From Parus major (Eukaryota; Chordata; Aves; Passeriformes; Paridae), in NCBI RefSeq assembly GCF_001522545.3, contig NC_031770.1:6723321-6787320 (forward strand): a DNA stretch of 64,000 bases, read 5' to 3'. Under the pieces are notes generated by a model, which worked only from the letters and a program-made list of their open reading frames with translations, was not told the DNA's origin and did no database searches. A program made the translations under genes and the position numbers. This document shows, piece by piece, positions 1-14,790 of this stretch (positions are counted from its first letter, which is position 1; every line of letters begins with the position of its first letter).

Positions 1-872
1 TCACTTCTCTCCATAGGCTTTTTTCCTGTATGCTTCTGCACAGCCAAGCATTCTGTACACTTATCCATGTCTTTGTGACACAGCTTTCTTTGTCTTGCTG
101 TCCCTTGGGCTGCTCCCAGCCTCTTGAGACGAGAGGTGTTTACGTTCCTTGTCGCAGATAGCAGTGAACTCTTGATTAGGCAGCCAGGCTGATGTTACTG
201 CTTGGGTGTTGTGCAGTTGGAAATCACAGCCCTCAGCAGTAATGACCCGTGTGTCTTGGGTGTTTAATTCATGCATTAAATAGAAAGCTTTCCTGTGCTT
301 GCTTCAGTTTTGTGAACTTACCACATGAAAGGGATTCTTTACACTCCTGAGGTCCCATGGGCATTGATCCATAGTCTTTATCTGTGCACATAGTTGCTCT
401 GAGAGAAGACAAGCTTTGGAAAGCTTGTCCTTTGGTACAATCCAGACTAGCAGGTATGTTTGTGTTCTTGGTGGATGTGTTTGTCTGATTGCCTGGCTGA
501 GATAGCAGGTTTGTAGATAGCGTCTGTATCCAACATTCAAGCACGTTTGCCAGAGGTAGCTGGCTGATCCTGCCCACCTCCAAAGTAAATAAATTGCTTT
601 TCATTTATTTTCAGCAACAAGGAATTTGGCGTTTCTGAAATGGTATGTTGGGCTCAACTTTGGAATTAACTGAATTCAAGTTTTGTAATTTGCTGGAGCT
701 GGTATGGAAATGGGTGGCTCAGATATGGGCGATTTGGGAAGTATAGCAGCTCTTTTGATTGGGAAATCAGGGGACCACTGTGATGGGGGTATTTAGGCAG
801 ATTTCCACAAGCACAAAGAAGCATTCTTTATGCTAAAATACTATGTTATCACTTCAACAACTAAAATAAAGC

Positions 873-897
873 ATTAATTAATTAATTAATTAATTAA
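873..897. repeat. ATTA tetranucleotide microsatellite
   Basis: Six uninterrupted ATTA units in 25 bases, flanked by non-repetitive sequence. It is a simple sequence repeat and probably length-polymorphic. Confidence 0.95.
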
Positions 898-1854
898 GCC
901 TTAGTTGTACAGTACCATACAGCTGATGCTGTATTGTGGGCTCTGCTGGCTGCAAACTGTGATGGCCTCTCATCCCTGAGGCAGAGCTGGCTCAGCATGT
1001 GGAAAGCCAGTGGGTGACATCTTTCTTCCCCAGCTTCCACTTGCATTTGTACACACTTATTCCATACATTCTGCACCAGTCTTTTCCAAAGGATTACGTC
1101 CTCTTTTTGTAGGTCAGAATCAGTCTGTCCCAGCGTGTCCAGAGGGCTGTTGCCAGAGAGAGCTCATCCATTCTGACCTCTTCAGATGCATGTTACCTAT
1201 TTTCAGACTGGGTCATAAGTTGTCATGTTCCTTCAGGGTGTTGCAGTCTTTCTATGACTTATGACTGGGTATGATTATCTTTGCTTTATTACTTTTCCTT
1301 TCAACTCTGCCAAGCACAGACACTACCAGGTATTTCAATTCCTACCCTATGACATGCCCTCTTGAGGTATTTTGGGGTAGAGGGCAAAGAGATGTGATGA
1401 GATGTGTTCCACAAATAGTCCTTATGCTGCAGTGGAATGGGGCTGGCCCTGAAATTACATGCACCTCACATCACCTACATCAGATAGCATTACAAAGGAA
1501 TTTAGCTGCAGTGTCAGATCCTTTCTAATTGAAGGGGTATCACTTGGGACTCTTTTCCTTGAAGACTACCCACACATTTTCTTTGAGATTGAATCATGAG
1601 ATCCTTTAGTGAGGATACACCCATTGAGTTGCTGAGCAGATGCCTTTGTAATCTATTTGTCTGTCTAAAGTCATCAAAGGTGAGGACTTCTATATAAAAA
1701 AGCCCCAAACCTACAACTTGCTTGTGTTAATTTTGCATTACATGTCTTCCTAGAGTAAAACATGACATTTTCTGTTTGGTCAAGACAACCAGTTATGCCA
1801 ACCTTGACTTACTCAGACTGCCAAGCACATTCACTAAAAGGCATGATGTGGGTG

Positions 1855-1885
1855 GTTTTTGTTTTTTGTTTTTTTCTTTTTTTCC
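1855..1885. repeat. T-rich low-complexity tract
   Basis: A run of T broken by single G and C bases. It could be a slipped homopolymer or the antisense of an old poly-A tail. No retroposed body was recognised next to it. Confidence 0.8.
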
Positions 1886-3600
1886 CCAAGTGTACATACC
1901 TACTTATGCAAAATAATTTTGCATAAAGAGAATTTCAGGAAGGCTCTCTGATGGGTGGCACCTTGACTTGACTTGGTTGAAGAGACCCTCTCTGAATGAT
2001 TTATCTCTGAGCATGGCTTGTGGGAAAGGAATGGAGCTCAACAGAGTCGTGTCCAAGTCTCTGAAAGAAGGGGAAACCCTGCACCACCTATCTTCAGCTC
2101 AACAAAGTGCAGCTCAAGTTTCATCAAAGCTGTGGGGAAATCCTGTCGTTTCTGCTTTATTGCTTCAATGAAATGAAAAAAGATATCTTTTGAAGAACAA
2201 TCTTTTATCTTATTTGGCAGATACGGCCAAGTTCTGCCACCAGATTTCTCAGATGTAGTTTATGTAATCACATGGTGCAACTCCTTGTTAAAAGAGGCAG
2301 ATATTATGTATGTGTCAACATATGGCTTGCATATATTAGAGTGAAGAAGATCTTCCCACATGTGGACTTCTCCCTTCTCTGGGGCTCTGGCATGAGAAGA
2401 GCAGGATTAGAGTATCAGGATTCAGAACACATTATTGCAATCTTATTGTAAAGCACAATTTTTTTTCTTAATTTCTCTGTTTTGGGATAATAATATTTTT
2501 TTAAGCAGTGATGTGGTGTACACAATTACGCTATCCTGGCTTGCTAGGCATCAAGTTTTATAAAATGTTGCAGGGCTTTAGAAAAAGACGTCCTGTCATC
2601 CTCTGTTTAGTGAACCCTGCCTACTAAAACATAAAGCTTCTTGGTTATTATTAAATGTTTCAAAGTGAAATGATTGTGTGAATCAGAAACTGACATTTTC
2701 CCAACCAAGAAAGAATTTCTGAGAATTTGAGAGTTTTCTGAAAGAGAGTTCATCTTCCATGAATTGGATGCACTGCTATAAATTTGGTTGCTCCCTAATA
2801 AGCTCTGAGTACGAACATAATTTCCATAAAACTTACCCTCTATAATGGTTTTTCACAGGTTCACAGCTTCACAGAGGCTGTGATACGCTAAGACTTGAAG
2901 ACAGTGTGTATTATACCATAAATACTTCCTTTGCTTTGTAAAGAAATCTCCCGTGCTCAGCGTTTGCATGTCATTACCTTGCTCACAGCTGTTTATGAGC
3001 AGCGCTGCTGTCTCAGCTCTGGGAACAAACAGGTTTGGGCATGCATGTGAATGACATGGTTTGTTCCTGTCTGCTTTGCAAGCTGGAATTGTGGAAGCAT
3101 CTCCATTCTCAGCTTGAGCGTTATTCTCAGTAGTAAGTCTTATTTTCCCAGGCAGATTGTTGAAAGGTGCTAATGAGCCTCCAAAGAATATAAAATAAGG
3201 GCTCCCATGGTTGCATGTTTTCTAGTTCAAAAGCTACTTCTCGTGGCAGACCCAGGTAGAACACACTGACTCCATCTGAGATTATTTGCTATGCAATTTT
3301 CCTGCCCACACCCAGAATGCACATCCAGTTTGCTATTGTAACACCAGTGCTGGCTGAGACCTGGGTATTAAAATATTTGGCCTGAGGTACTTTTTGATGC
3401 ACACTCATTTTCTTTCCGTACTAAACCAACACTAACAGCTTCTTCCGAAGCAAACTAGAAAGCAAATATATACATGAAGCACGTTTCTCAGTAGTAATCT
3501 TATTTTCAGACTAAAAGAGCACTACTTTACAAAGTTAGTCTATGCCATAGCAGCTTCAGTCCAGACCTGTAAGCTATACATACATTCATTCAATTTTGCC

Positions 3601-6600
3601 ATGTACCACCTTCCTTGCACTGAGTTCTCCGAGAAAGTGATCCTTGGAGTCTCACAGGCATCCTCTACAATTTTTGTTTCAGGAAAAAAAAGACATGTTC
3701 CTCAGACAGAACTCTTCTTTCCCATGCCACCAACACTGTCTCTGGCACAAAGGGATACCTGCCAAATTGTCTGTTATCCTTGTGATATGAGCAGCCTTGA
3801 GCAGCTCTTAACTTCATGCCTCAATAGCGTGTGTGACTTGCTGGGTTGCATGTCAGCTGGCATGATGCCCCAGCCTCCTGCCTTTTCTGGGTCCCTGATA
3901 CCTGGGGGAATGGGGAGGGGAGAAAGTGTGACTGTTCCCATCACAATGCCTTCAGTCCTCTCAGGCCCCTGCTGGGCAGTATGGGCATTCAAATTAAGTT
4001 TTCAAAGGTAGGCGGTGACTTTTTTTCCTGTGTCTATAACCTTAACTTAATCACAAAGTAATTAACGTACATGCTTCCACTAGTATACTCTTGGCTGTAC
4101 ACAAGCATGTAAATACTTGGCTTTGTAAAGCTGAGGACTCTGTCTTTGAAACATTTTGCCAGATTCCTAAATGGAAAATAGCTATGTGATTTTAATGGCA
4201 ATAAAACCGTGTCAACTGAACTTAATTCTTTAGCATTTTACTTCATTTTTTTAAAAAGAAAATTTCCATTGGAAAGTACTTGAATTTTTGATTACAGTTA
4301 TTTCCAGAAATGTTTAGCCCAGCTCAGTTCAAAATGTTCCATAAAGTTGAAGACCCAGTGGGTGTCCTCCCGTGGTTGCACAGAAAACCTTGATGACTTT
4401 TTCTTGTTTTTGCAGCACTCTGTGGTTTATTTTTGCAATGTACCTGTCATTTGGGGCCCTTTCTCAGCTTTGGAAAAAAAAATAAAATCACAGCTTCATT
4501 AAATTGGCAACGTGGTTCTTATTCTGTCACCTATTTGTAAGTGTGAAACTATTTTTGGTAGAAAAAGTAATGCTTAAATATTTCTTATGAAGGAGCATTA
4601 AACTTCACCTATGAATATTATGAGTAGGTGGTATTAACCAGATCAGTACCACATGGTGCTACACTGTGGTCTTCTAAAATCAAAGTACACTGTTTTTTTC
4701 ACTGATCAAAATGAGTTTACCTGCATTTTAGTAACTCTTTTCTGACTTTTAAGGTTGTATTAAGTGTCACTTATAAATATTGTTTTTACAACCCTCTCCT
4801 TAATCAGACAGGAAGCAGCAAGTGCATGTTAGTTGTGCTTGTCCCAGGGAAGTCTATCCACGTGAATCCAGTTTACTGGAGCATCCCATATGCACTGGCA
4901 AGAGGCAATTGCTCACCTGGACAAAATTCAGGAGATGCCAACTCCAGATTTTACTATCAGGAGTTTTATCTCAATCTCTCCTTTCTGTGGTGTCTCTTCT
5001 CCTTGTAACTTCCACAGCTTGGCTGTTCTTTGCAGTATTCTTTGAACTGAGTTAGCAAAGAGAGGGGTCAGAGCAAAACCTCCTGTTAATCCCTCCTGCT
5101 CCTTGAAATGAATTACAGCTGGACTTGCCTGTTCACCTGTTTTTTTATTTGTTGTCTATGGAGGAACACTTCTGCTAAATGCATTCATTAATTATTGATC
5201 TCTAAAAGTACCTTAAAGAACACAGGAAAGTGAATTTATTTTAAACGTTGACATAAAATACATTCTTTGTTTTGTTAACAATTTAAAATTAATAGGAATG
5301 ATTTTTGGGAGGGTCTCATTTTACCTCTCCCAATGTTCTTCAGAAGTGAAGAGAGAGAAAGAGAAGTGTCCTTGCAGGAGCTGAGTGCTTTCTGTAGTGT
5401 AAATTAGATGCATTAGTGTTTTGTGAATAAAACAGAGTGAGTGTCTAGTGCAAACACTGCTCCAACCCAACATGAATGTACCATGTGTTTCAGCTAACAG
5501 TGTGAAAAACTATCAGAGGTCCAACGTAAACTCTGGATCCACAACAGGGTAAAGTGCACCAACAATATGTAAATGAAAGAATTCTCTTCAGGGATGGTAG
5601 TGCTTCTGTATTTCAGATTAATGCAGTTTATTAACGTGACATTTTCAGTTAAGAGTATCTTCCAACCATCTGTAGCATTCAGAGATGTTAGTTCTTAATG
5701 ATTTTGTCTCTCTTTGCAATGGCATTATAAAGTATCTCTCCAAAACTTCTGGCATTGGAGTGTGTGTATTCCACAGTCAAAGTGCAGTAGCTTGAAAAAG
5801 AAGTGTGATGTTATTAGGTCTAATGGTGTGTAATTTTAAAAGCTGTTTGACATCTAAAGAGGGATAAATGTTTTCACACTTCCAGCATTCAAACACAGCA
5901 CACTGTCCTCACACCAATTACTCTGCTGTATCCTACAATGTGACCTTCTCTTCAGTTTCCAAGCTTCTCCTTTTTATTAATTTATATCCTTGATATTAAG
6001 TAGATACTCTGCTAAGGATTTGTAAAGAATTGGATTTTTCTGCATTTGTACTTTTTTGCTATATGCTAATTAAGCTAAAGATGGTTTTGGAATTAATGTG
6101 CCCTAACATACTTCTTGAACCTAAATTCAAATTAGATTCACATCTATACAGAATAATACTTGGAGAAGAAAAAATTCAAATTTCAAAGCATGTATCCCAT
6201 TGAGGTTAACTTTCTATTTATTGTACAAATTACACTTACACACTGGATCATTTAGTGTTGGGTTTTATTGAAGAAAAGCTTGGAATTTCTTTCTGTATTA
6301 CAAGGAACCAGCGTTTATTTGCTTTTGAATGCAAGTAGGATCTTTCTTCCTCAGATTTTCATATCTGATCCAAGAATTTGTATTTTAATATATACATAAT
6401 AAAATTTCTGTTTAGATTTGTATCTCTTCTAAACAGAATAAAGAATAAGGATAGGGTTGTAGCATGTTTTACAAATGCTTTGAATACTTTAAGAAAGGAA
6501 GAAAGAATGTCAGTTAATAAAAACTCAAAATAACAAAGGGATAATGCAAAATTTTGTAGTGAAATGTAGGAGTTGTTGAATCTGGGTATTGAGCCTCTGA

Positions 6601-9000
6601 GGTTTACTTTTCTTAGTCCCTCAAATAAATATTTTAATTCTCAGTCACAACCAGGAACTTTCAAGAAATACTCATTCTCTCTCACATTTTGGCATAACAA
6701 ACCCCACAGGTCCTTCAGGAATAGTGGTTTTCTGAATGGTGTTTTCTCAGTTGCACTTTTCACCAATTGCTTTCTCTTTTGAGTGGGCAGGTGAAATGGA
6801 ATTAAGGAAGCAGAAGTGACTGAACGCTGCTGGTGGCTATGGTTGCAGCAGGGAGGGATTTTTAGGAAACAGATGTCTGTCTGCCAGCAGTGGAAGAAAA
6901 TCCCTTCACTGGAGGGCTTAAAGAACACCTCTTGACTTTGATTGCAGTGTGGTGTGAATGAGGGACAGATCTGTCCTGTGCCATGGGTGGGAAAAGTCAA
7001 ACTGCCAGGGAAAGAGAACCAAAGGTCTGGAAAATGTGTGCTGGGTATGTAGAGAAGCCTAGATGAAGTTCTTGGTTTGTATGTATTAGAAGACAGTCTA
7101 AATATAATAAATATACAGACAGAGAGCTAAATGCAGGAATGAAAAAGTATTCATATGATGTATTTAGTTAAAAGTTCACCTTCAGTGGCAAGGTTCAGAT
7201 GGAAACCTGGAGAACTGAGGCAGCATTGAGCAAAAGGCAGGGAAAGAAACTACTTAGAAATCGTCACATTTGCAGTGGAAAATAGGAGGAGGAAATCATG
7301 TAAGAGAGAGGATGGAGCAATGAATACAGAAATACCAAAAGGAAGGGCATTGCTGTAGTACTGATGTTGATGAAAATGGCAGCTTTGGTAGTGGAGCCTG
7401 TGGAAGAATATCGAATTCTCCTAGTGAACAGAAAAACTGCTTCTTGTGCTTTAGAGGAGCCCAGCAATTTTCCTTGTAAGACTCTTCTTCAAAAGTGAAA
7501 ATAATGAAAGGTTAAAAGGCTACAGCACATTTCAGAGAGTAGCAGAAAGCAGCTCATTTTGGAGTGTATCCAAAAAAAAGCCATCAGTTTGGGTATGCAG
7601 TGGTATGGCAGTGGCTGAGAGAAATCAGTTCAGGTCTGCAGGAGGAGGGAAAAGCAGAAAGGAAGTGATACAGAATGTTTTTGAAGGAAAATGCCCAAAT
7701 TTCTTAGGGCTACCTGCAGTCTTAGGTTTGTCACTCATGACACCAAGTGTCTTCAACAAACACTAGATGGAAACCTTAACTGTTTTTGAAGAATAAAAAT
7801 ACAGGAGCACGAATCTGTCAAATTGTAGTATCTGATACACTAAAATAAATTCCGAATTCCACAGAGACTGAAGAGATACAGTAAAAAATCGAGCACCACT
7901 GTAAAAGATGGGCCCTGTAGGTGAATGCTGTGCATGGCATAACTTGCATGACCAAACATGTAATCTCAGAAATACAAGTTAAAAGCTGCATGGTTATGAA
8001 TTGGAGAAAATTTTAAAATACTCCATCTTCATTTTGAAGGCCTAAAGCAGAAAGAATGTTCCATTCTTTTTTTTTCTTTGAAGGAGAGAAATATTTTGGT
8101 CCTTACGACAGAAATGTCAGCATTGTAATAATAAACCACTGACAAACAAATGGGACTTGCCATGGATTTCAGGGGACCACAAGAAATATTGTCTCCGTAG
8201 TTATTTGCTGAAGCAGATATTAAGTGATCCATTTCTCCTGCTGTTTTCCAGGTGACATTTTAATGCTAGTCTGTGACAGCTGCATACTTTAAAAAATAAT
8301 AATAAAAGCAGTCCTGGTAATGTATGAAAAAATATGGAAGTGATTTATTTAGACCTCACAAGTATAAAAAACATCCTGGTTAACAAGAATACTAATTTAA
8401 GTGGCACCAGTGGGAGTTCAGAGAATATAAAGAGGATGTTCTTATTTGGTAGCCTGTGCACTAAAACACAATACTTAATAATGCCTCTTTCAAACACAAA
8501 AACTTAATGAGAAAAACTTGTATAAAAGAGGTCTTTTTGGGAGTGTGCACGTTTTCACACCCCATTTTCTTGTTAGACATGGATTTCAGTAATTTTCACA
8601 TCACCAAAATGCTGCATCAGATATAAGTATCAAATATTTTCCTATTAAAGAAGTTTAGTTGCCAAAAGGCAAGTAGAAAAGAAATAGGAAAGACCTTAAA
8701 TAGCTGTTTGAGATTCATTTATGCAGTGCTGAGAAGCCACATAGAAAGTCTAGAAAGAAATTATTTAGAGTCCCATAAAAATAAGTAAGATTTGCTATTA
8801 TAAGAAAATCGTTCTTATATAATGCTCATTCCACAGTCCATTTGATACCATTTCAGCACTGTGCTATCTTAGCTTCATTATTTCATGGTTAAGAGGGCTC
8901 TCAGGCTAAGCCCAGTAAAGGATGGATGTGTCTATACTCATCTATAGGACCAGTAGATTTGAACTTATCAAATTCCTAGGGCATCCTGGAAAGGGACAGT
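3601..9000. other. Non-coding DNA, no gene seen
   Basis: The largest frame is 136 codons on the plus strand (3601-4011). A 72-codon minus-strand frame and a second plus-strand frame overlap it, and it has no recognisable domain, so it is taken as chance. A minus-strand frame of 119 codons at 6641-7000 is equally featureless. No interspersed repeat was recognised. Confidence 0.65.
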
Positions 9001-12000
9001 TAGTTTTGTTTTTTTTCCTTTCTGTCCCTAGCAGTTAGAGAAGCATGTTATGTCTTGTATGAGACAGTTTTACTGTAATAGATTGTATGTTTTATTTAAC
9101 CACTAGTTTCTGGCCTGGAGCAAAGCAGAATAAAGGTTATTTAAAAAAAAATAAAAAATTGCAACTGTGTGCACTGAGAGTTGATAGAGCCTGTCAGTGG
9201 GATGGGGCCAGTTCCCATCTCTGACTGACACAGCTTCTCAGCAGGGAACAATCAGCAGAAAGCAGCATCTGTGCTTTCCCACGTGAAGGCCACTGAGGTT
9301 TATTCAGGAGTCGAGGCTGTGGAGCAGGACGGCTCCAGCAGAAATTGGGGGTTTAGGGAAAGGTGAGGTAGCTTTGTGAGAGCCCTGGCTGGGAAGGATA
9401 CAGGAAAAAGCAGATTGAAACTGAAGTTGTCCACTCTTCTTTTGATACTCAATTTTGAGTTTGGGCTTTGTTTTGTTGGATTTTTTTTATTTTTTTTTGG
9501 TGGCTGCCATGGAGATTTTTCCAATTTCTCAGTCAATTCCTATTAAGCTTCCTCTGACTTTTGTCCAGGAATGCTGAAATAAGCATTTGTACTGTGCTTA
9601 TGGCACAGCAAGAATGGGATCCTTTTTTCAACAAGGTCTCTGTTAGCCCTCTACCCATTTTCCAGAGATTATTAAATTCTCATCTTTATGGATTCACTTG
9701 TTTCTAATGCTCTATACATTAGGAGTTTTTACTTCCCTCTGAAAACTAATTTCAGACATTGAAACCAGTAGATACCCTATTTCCCAATGGTATAGCAGGA
9801 GAGATTAAAAAGAAAACAAACCCGTACATTGCTGAGGGACCAGCGTGCTCTTACCTAACTAATCAGTATTCAACCATTAATCCTGTTCTTTCCCAGAAAG
9901 CAAAATCTCTCCCTTCAAGGTTGCAGTTACGAACTATTCACACACCCAGATGGCTTATGGGCATTATCATGACTTGTGAATTGAATTAGTCTTCATAAAG
10001 GCTTCCATTTTTCTACTATCCTGGGTTGTATTTGCATAAGTTATGGCAAGGGTGCACTGAGAACAAGCTTCACTTGAAGCCCTCCTCCTTTTCCCTGTGG
10101 CATTGCAGCGGCCAGCAGTGCCTGAGAACAAACAATAACACTATTTCAAATGCCTGACAGGCATTTGCTGGTTTATACATGATACAGACTTTTCCTCCAA
10201 AAACAGGTTTTCATCATTGGCACTTGGCATCACTGATAGGTTGTCACAGGGAAAAGAAAGAGTTCAACATGGTGATGATGAATGAATTTGGAAATGCATG
10301 ATGTTGCCTTTGAAGCTTTACAAGCAGCATTGCCTGGGTAGATAGACTATGGATACCAGCATTTTACATGGCACAGTAATAAATGCAGATGCTCCATCTT
10401 TATCTCTATTACACACACTGACATCTGCCATAAGCACTACATTTACTTGCCGAAAAAGAGCTTTTCCCACCACCCTTTATGGTGCACAGCTACGTTCTGA
10501 AATCAGTCTTTCCCCACATTAGCCACATTTATTAATGACTCCAGTAGAACTTTTTCACGTCTACCAATTTGGAAATGTAACATGTTCACCTGCTGCCTGT
10601 CGTAATTCGGGTCACTGCAGGGAAATGGAAGCTCAGCATTTGCAAATAGGCTCTGTTTCAGTGAATGTGATGGATGTGGGTATAGATTCCCTGTACACTG
10701 AATGGGGTGCACATAAAAGCAAGTATTCTGTCTTGCTTTGAACGTGATGAATGTGAGACTTGAGTGCCTGGGTATTAAAAACACACAGTGCCTGAATGGA
10801 CAGGTAGACTGTACCTGCACTTCTGATCTCTGCTGCATACCTATCCACACTAGTCATTTTCTTTGGTGCCTGCTGAGTGCCAGATTGCAAGTCTCGTAGA
10901 GGGGAAGTTCAGTGGGAATCTAAAACCCAGGATTTGTGGGCCACTAATTGAGACAACACAGGAAATTTCAAGGAGCATCTGCTCCCTACACTCATTCTAA
11001 AATAAGAAAAGCAAGGGAAGTTTCATCTTTTCATTGCTTTGGTAGCCTTTGGTGTAAGGAATAAGGAATATAATTGTTAACAGCCACCTCACAGTGATGC
11101 AGGATACCTGCTCTGCTTTTCCCTGCTGGAGGTGAGTGGACCATCATTGACTGGTCGTGCTCCAAGAGGTGCTCCAAGTTTCTTACAGCTCTGGCTGCAA
11201 CTCAGCATTCCTCCCTGGAAAACAGCAGTGTCACTTTCCTCAGCACGAGAGGACACTCGGTGACATGAAGCTGTGTGATCTGGTGGACAGAACAAAGGGC
11301 TGCTTTTGTCTCTGGCATGGGCTTATTTTCATAGCATTCCCAGAGTTGCACAAGCCAAGCTTTTCGTGCTCTACAGCCCAAGTCTGGAGAAGCTGGGCAC
11401 TTGCAATTTCCACTGGAAACAATGAAAACTTATTAACTCGGGGAAAAGCGTGCTGGCTGTAATTTAGGAAAATAAATAGGGATTATGGGGTTATTTGGGA
11501 ATTGAAGACTGATCAAGAATCAATATCCAAAGCCTTCAAGAAGGGACTTTAATCACTATCAAAATCCAGGATGAAGCAGAAAGACTAGTACTAAAAGGAA
11601 GTGTAAGCAGGGAATGGCTGGCTTCAAAGAAGCCTGTTCAGTTTGCCAAGAATTACTTTGTACTCTCTGGTCCCAAGCCATCCTTAGGGCTTTCACACTG
11701 TCCCTGTGCATGCTCCTTCCAGCCAGGCATCAAGACTCTTTAAAGGTAAAAATGGCCAGAACAGAAGACTAACATTAGTGTGGAGCTGGAAGAACAAAAG
11801 AGTAAAAGATAATTGATTCGGAAGAGAAAAGGGACTTGCAGAAGCTTAGCTGCTCTGAAACAGAATCTCAATTTTATTACACAGAGTAGATTGCAATTCT
11901 CAGTGACAGACCTCTGCTTCTCTTCTGACTTGAGTTTCTCCAGTCATTCTGACAAAATAGTAAAAAATTACTTTTTAGGCCCTCAGGGGGGTGATGAGTA

Positions 12001-14790
12001 GCTGTTGGGATTTACAGTGTTGATTAATAGAGTATGAACTGTCAAATCTGAAAGGCAGCTATCCCAAAATGCCAGGAACATCCCTCTGACACAGTATGAG
12101 TGCACGTGAGCTGCTTGAAGTGTTTATTATAATATTAATAGTCATGTGAGGTGTGCACTGCACTCTTGTGCTTTAATGTGACAGCAGTTTTCAGGTTGTT
12201 CTTGACAAAGTGTCTGATCCTGCATCCCCACAGCACTGAGCAAATTTCATGGTGTGTCAGCTGTCTGAGCAAACCTGCTACCTGCCGCTTCTCCCTCCTG
12301 CTTTTGCAGCCCTGGCCTGCTCCCAGCCTCCCTTTTGCTGTCCCTCCACTTTTCACACAGCTTTTTCAAAGAACTGTTTGGATTTTCTGAGTATCCCTTA
12401 ATTTTAGGAACAGCACAGACAGTTCTGAATTGGAATTGTACCTCAGTGGAAGGGGTTGGAAACATTAGCAAGCGTTTTGCAGAAAAGCAGCAGGAGACTA
12501 AGTAGGGTCCATGCCAGACAAGTGCACAGGGATAAGAAAGCTAAGAAATATTTCTCTCTGTACTCTTTAGATTTATGTAAGCTGGTGCATTTTGTACTGT
12601 GCATGTGCAAAAGGATAAGTTCTGAGCTGTCCTTAATTATTTATTCAATTTTTTTTTCCAGTGGACAATGAAAACAGAGTTTTTTCCTATTGATTTCTTC
12701 TCTGTCAGTCTGATGGTGCAGTAAGTGTCATACCTGTGATATTCAGTCTGAACTTCAGAGATGTAACAGGTCCTGTTAAGCTGAAAAAGAGTCTTTGGGG
12801 CCTTGAAAGACTCCAGACTCCTTTTCCTTGGAACTGAAACAGGAGTGTAGGTCCGTTTGACTTTGGGACTAATCTAAGTATCTGTAAGTCTTAAGAAAGT
12901 AAAAACCAAACCCAAAACTAGACAACCCCCTCACTGTTCCCACTGGCAGCTTTCTGTACATACAGGGCTGAAAAATGCATTCAGGAAAGAGAATTTCACT
13001 TAAAAATGTAGCATGGATTCTTGCCCTGAAAAAGGAAGGGTTTATTTCTCTTACACAAAGAAGAAAGTAATATAAATATTGGGGTATTTCTGCTTTTCAA
13101 AAAGAGTAAGAATTGATTTTGCAGACAGCACACATTTGTTTTCTGCTTTAGTCTGTGTTTATGAAAAGCACATGCTATTGGTAGTAACTGAAGTAGAAGG
13201 AGATCTGTGGAGCTTTATTTGGTAAAAGCTCTTCAGTAGAAGTGTTTAAAGATTATACAATTACATTTGCGTAACTGTCTTGGTATTTTCTGAGGTGCTT
13301 TAAATTTTCAGTGTAAAAGAGACATTTGAATTATTTGGTTTTAACTATGTTTACCCAGAGGCCTATGGAAACAAGTTCATTTAACACTTCTCAAAGCAAA
13401 ACATGATCCAGGAACAGTTCCTCTCTTTAGGAAGAATTTGAATAACTGCAGATTTGTCTGTAGAGATTTGCAGCTGTAAATGACTGTCTTTATTAGGAAA
13501 TATGTAACTCATTACTTGCTTTTCTTGATAAAGTCAGAAGTTGACAATTCAGACTGTGAGATGTGGTGTGAATTTTAGAGTGCACCAGGAGGGGAGACTA
13601 CAGGAGGTTTAGTAGGTGAAGAAGCATTAGCACTTCAGCTGGACAACTAAATACATTGGCAACCACAGTTTTGTGTTAAATATAGTATTAACTCTAGGCA
13701 CATTCTATGTTTTTAATAGCTTACAGGTGTGGGGGGCTTTATTTTTATTTTCTTCGATTTTTACTTGGAAGTATTTAAAATACATTTTTTATGTACCCTT
13801 ATTCAGACTAAAACAAACAAACAGAAAGAAAAACAAAAACTCTGTTTTGAAAATCTCTTACTTATTGACACTTACAGATCAGAAAGGAGAGAAGTAGATT
13901 CCTGTAAAATTTCCAGGAATGCTTGAGCCATAGTGCACTTTCTCTTTGCTTCTGAAGCTTTCAGGCTGTTTTCTGACAGCCATCACAGCTTGTGCTTTGT
14001 GCACACACACATTTTGATAAGAGGGAAAATTACAAAAGTGGAGAAGATGAATTTTGCCTTGAGTGACCTTGGGCTCCTAATTGCTGGCTAGTGAAGAAAC
14101 ACCCCTTTGAAGTGCAAAAAGGCTGGGACTGCACAAGTGGGAAAACAATCTCTTGGATATTTTTCATTGCAGAAGTGGATCTGTAAATGATAATCAAAGA
14201 GCAGGCTATTCAAGAGTTTCTTCTCCTCTTGTTCTTTTCAATGCTTCCTATTCTTGTGCCGCATTCCTTATGCCCGCTTTGGCATTTGGAGATGAATGCC
14301 ATCTCATATGGTGACAATAAGGCCAATTCAGTGCCCTTCTGTAGGACATTGGGCTGTATGTCCAGCTACACGTAAGGGATTAATTAAATATCTGTGAATA
14401 GCATATTTGAGGCAGAAAGGTCACTGTCAGCACTTGGTGTGCTTATACTAACCCGTTATGTTAGGAGAATAAAATGATGCATTAAGCATAATTAAATGTG
14501 AATTTGAGATGCTTCAAAGCAGAACCAGTTATTGTCACATAATTGACTTGGTTGTGTTTTCTGTAAGTGGTTCTTCAGACTTTGTTAGTAGGGGGATATT
14601 CTTGTATTTTTATAAGGTATTTATTCTCTTAGCAGCTTCACTCACTCTTCTTGTCAGTTTGCTATCCTTTGGTAGCATAATTGTATTTATAACTAAGTTA
14701 TTACATCTATCCTGGTTATCAACTGGTATCTGCTCTAAAAAAAAAAGACATACTTGGAAAAACACCTAAAATCCTTTTTGGAAGAAGATC
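9001..14790. other. Non-coding DNA, no gene seen
   Basis: Only short frames occur, often on both strands at once (10503-10890, 11089-11462, 12135-12471), as expected for chance ORFs in a slightly GC-richer patch. T-rich runs lie near 9479-9500 and 12650-12658. A nine-base perfect inverted repeat with a three-base loop is at 10147-10167. No splice-bounded coding segment was identified. Confidence 0.65.
10147..10167. repeat. Short perfect inverted repeat
   Basis: CAAATGCCT and its exact reverse complement AGGCATTTG are separated by GAC, a nine-base stem with a three-base loop. A few such structures are expected by chance in 64 kb, so no function is claimed. Confidence 0.85.

Larger units (their letters stand above)
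1..3600. other. Non-coding AT-rich DNA, no gene seen
   Basis: No exon or known repeat family was recognised here. The open frames on both strands are at most 111 codons (minus strand, 269-604), overlap each other in different frames and show no family motif. Simple repeats (873-897 and the T-rich tract near 1855-1885) are the only structure I can name. Confidence 0.7.

Noticed and set aside
3601..4011. 136-codon plus-strand frame
   Set aside because: A second plus-strand frame and a 72-codon minus-strand frame overlap it, and no family motif is present; length is within chance for 64 kb.
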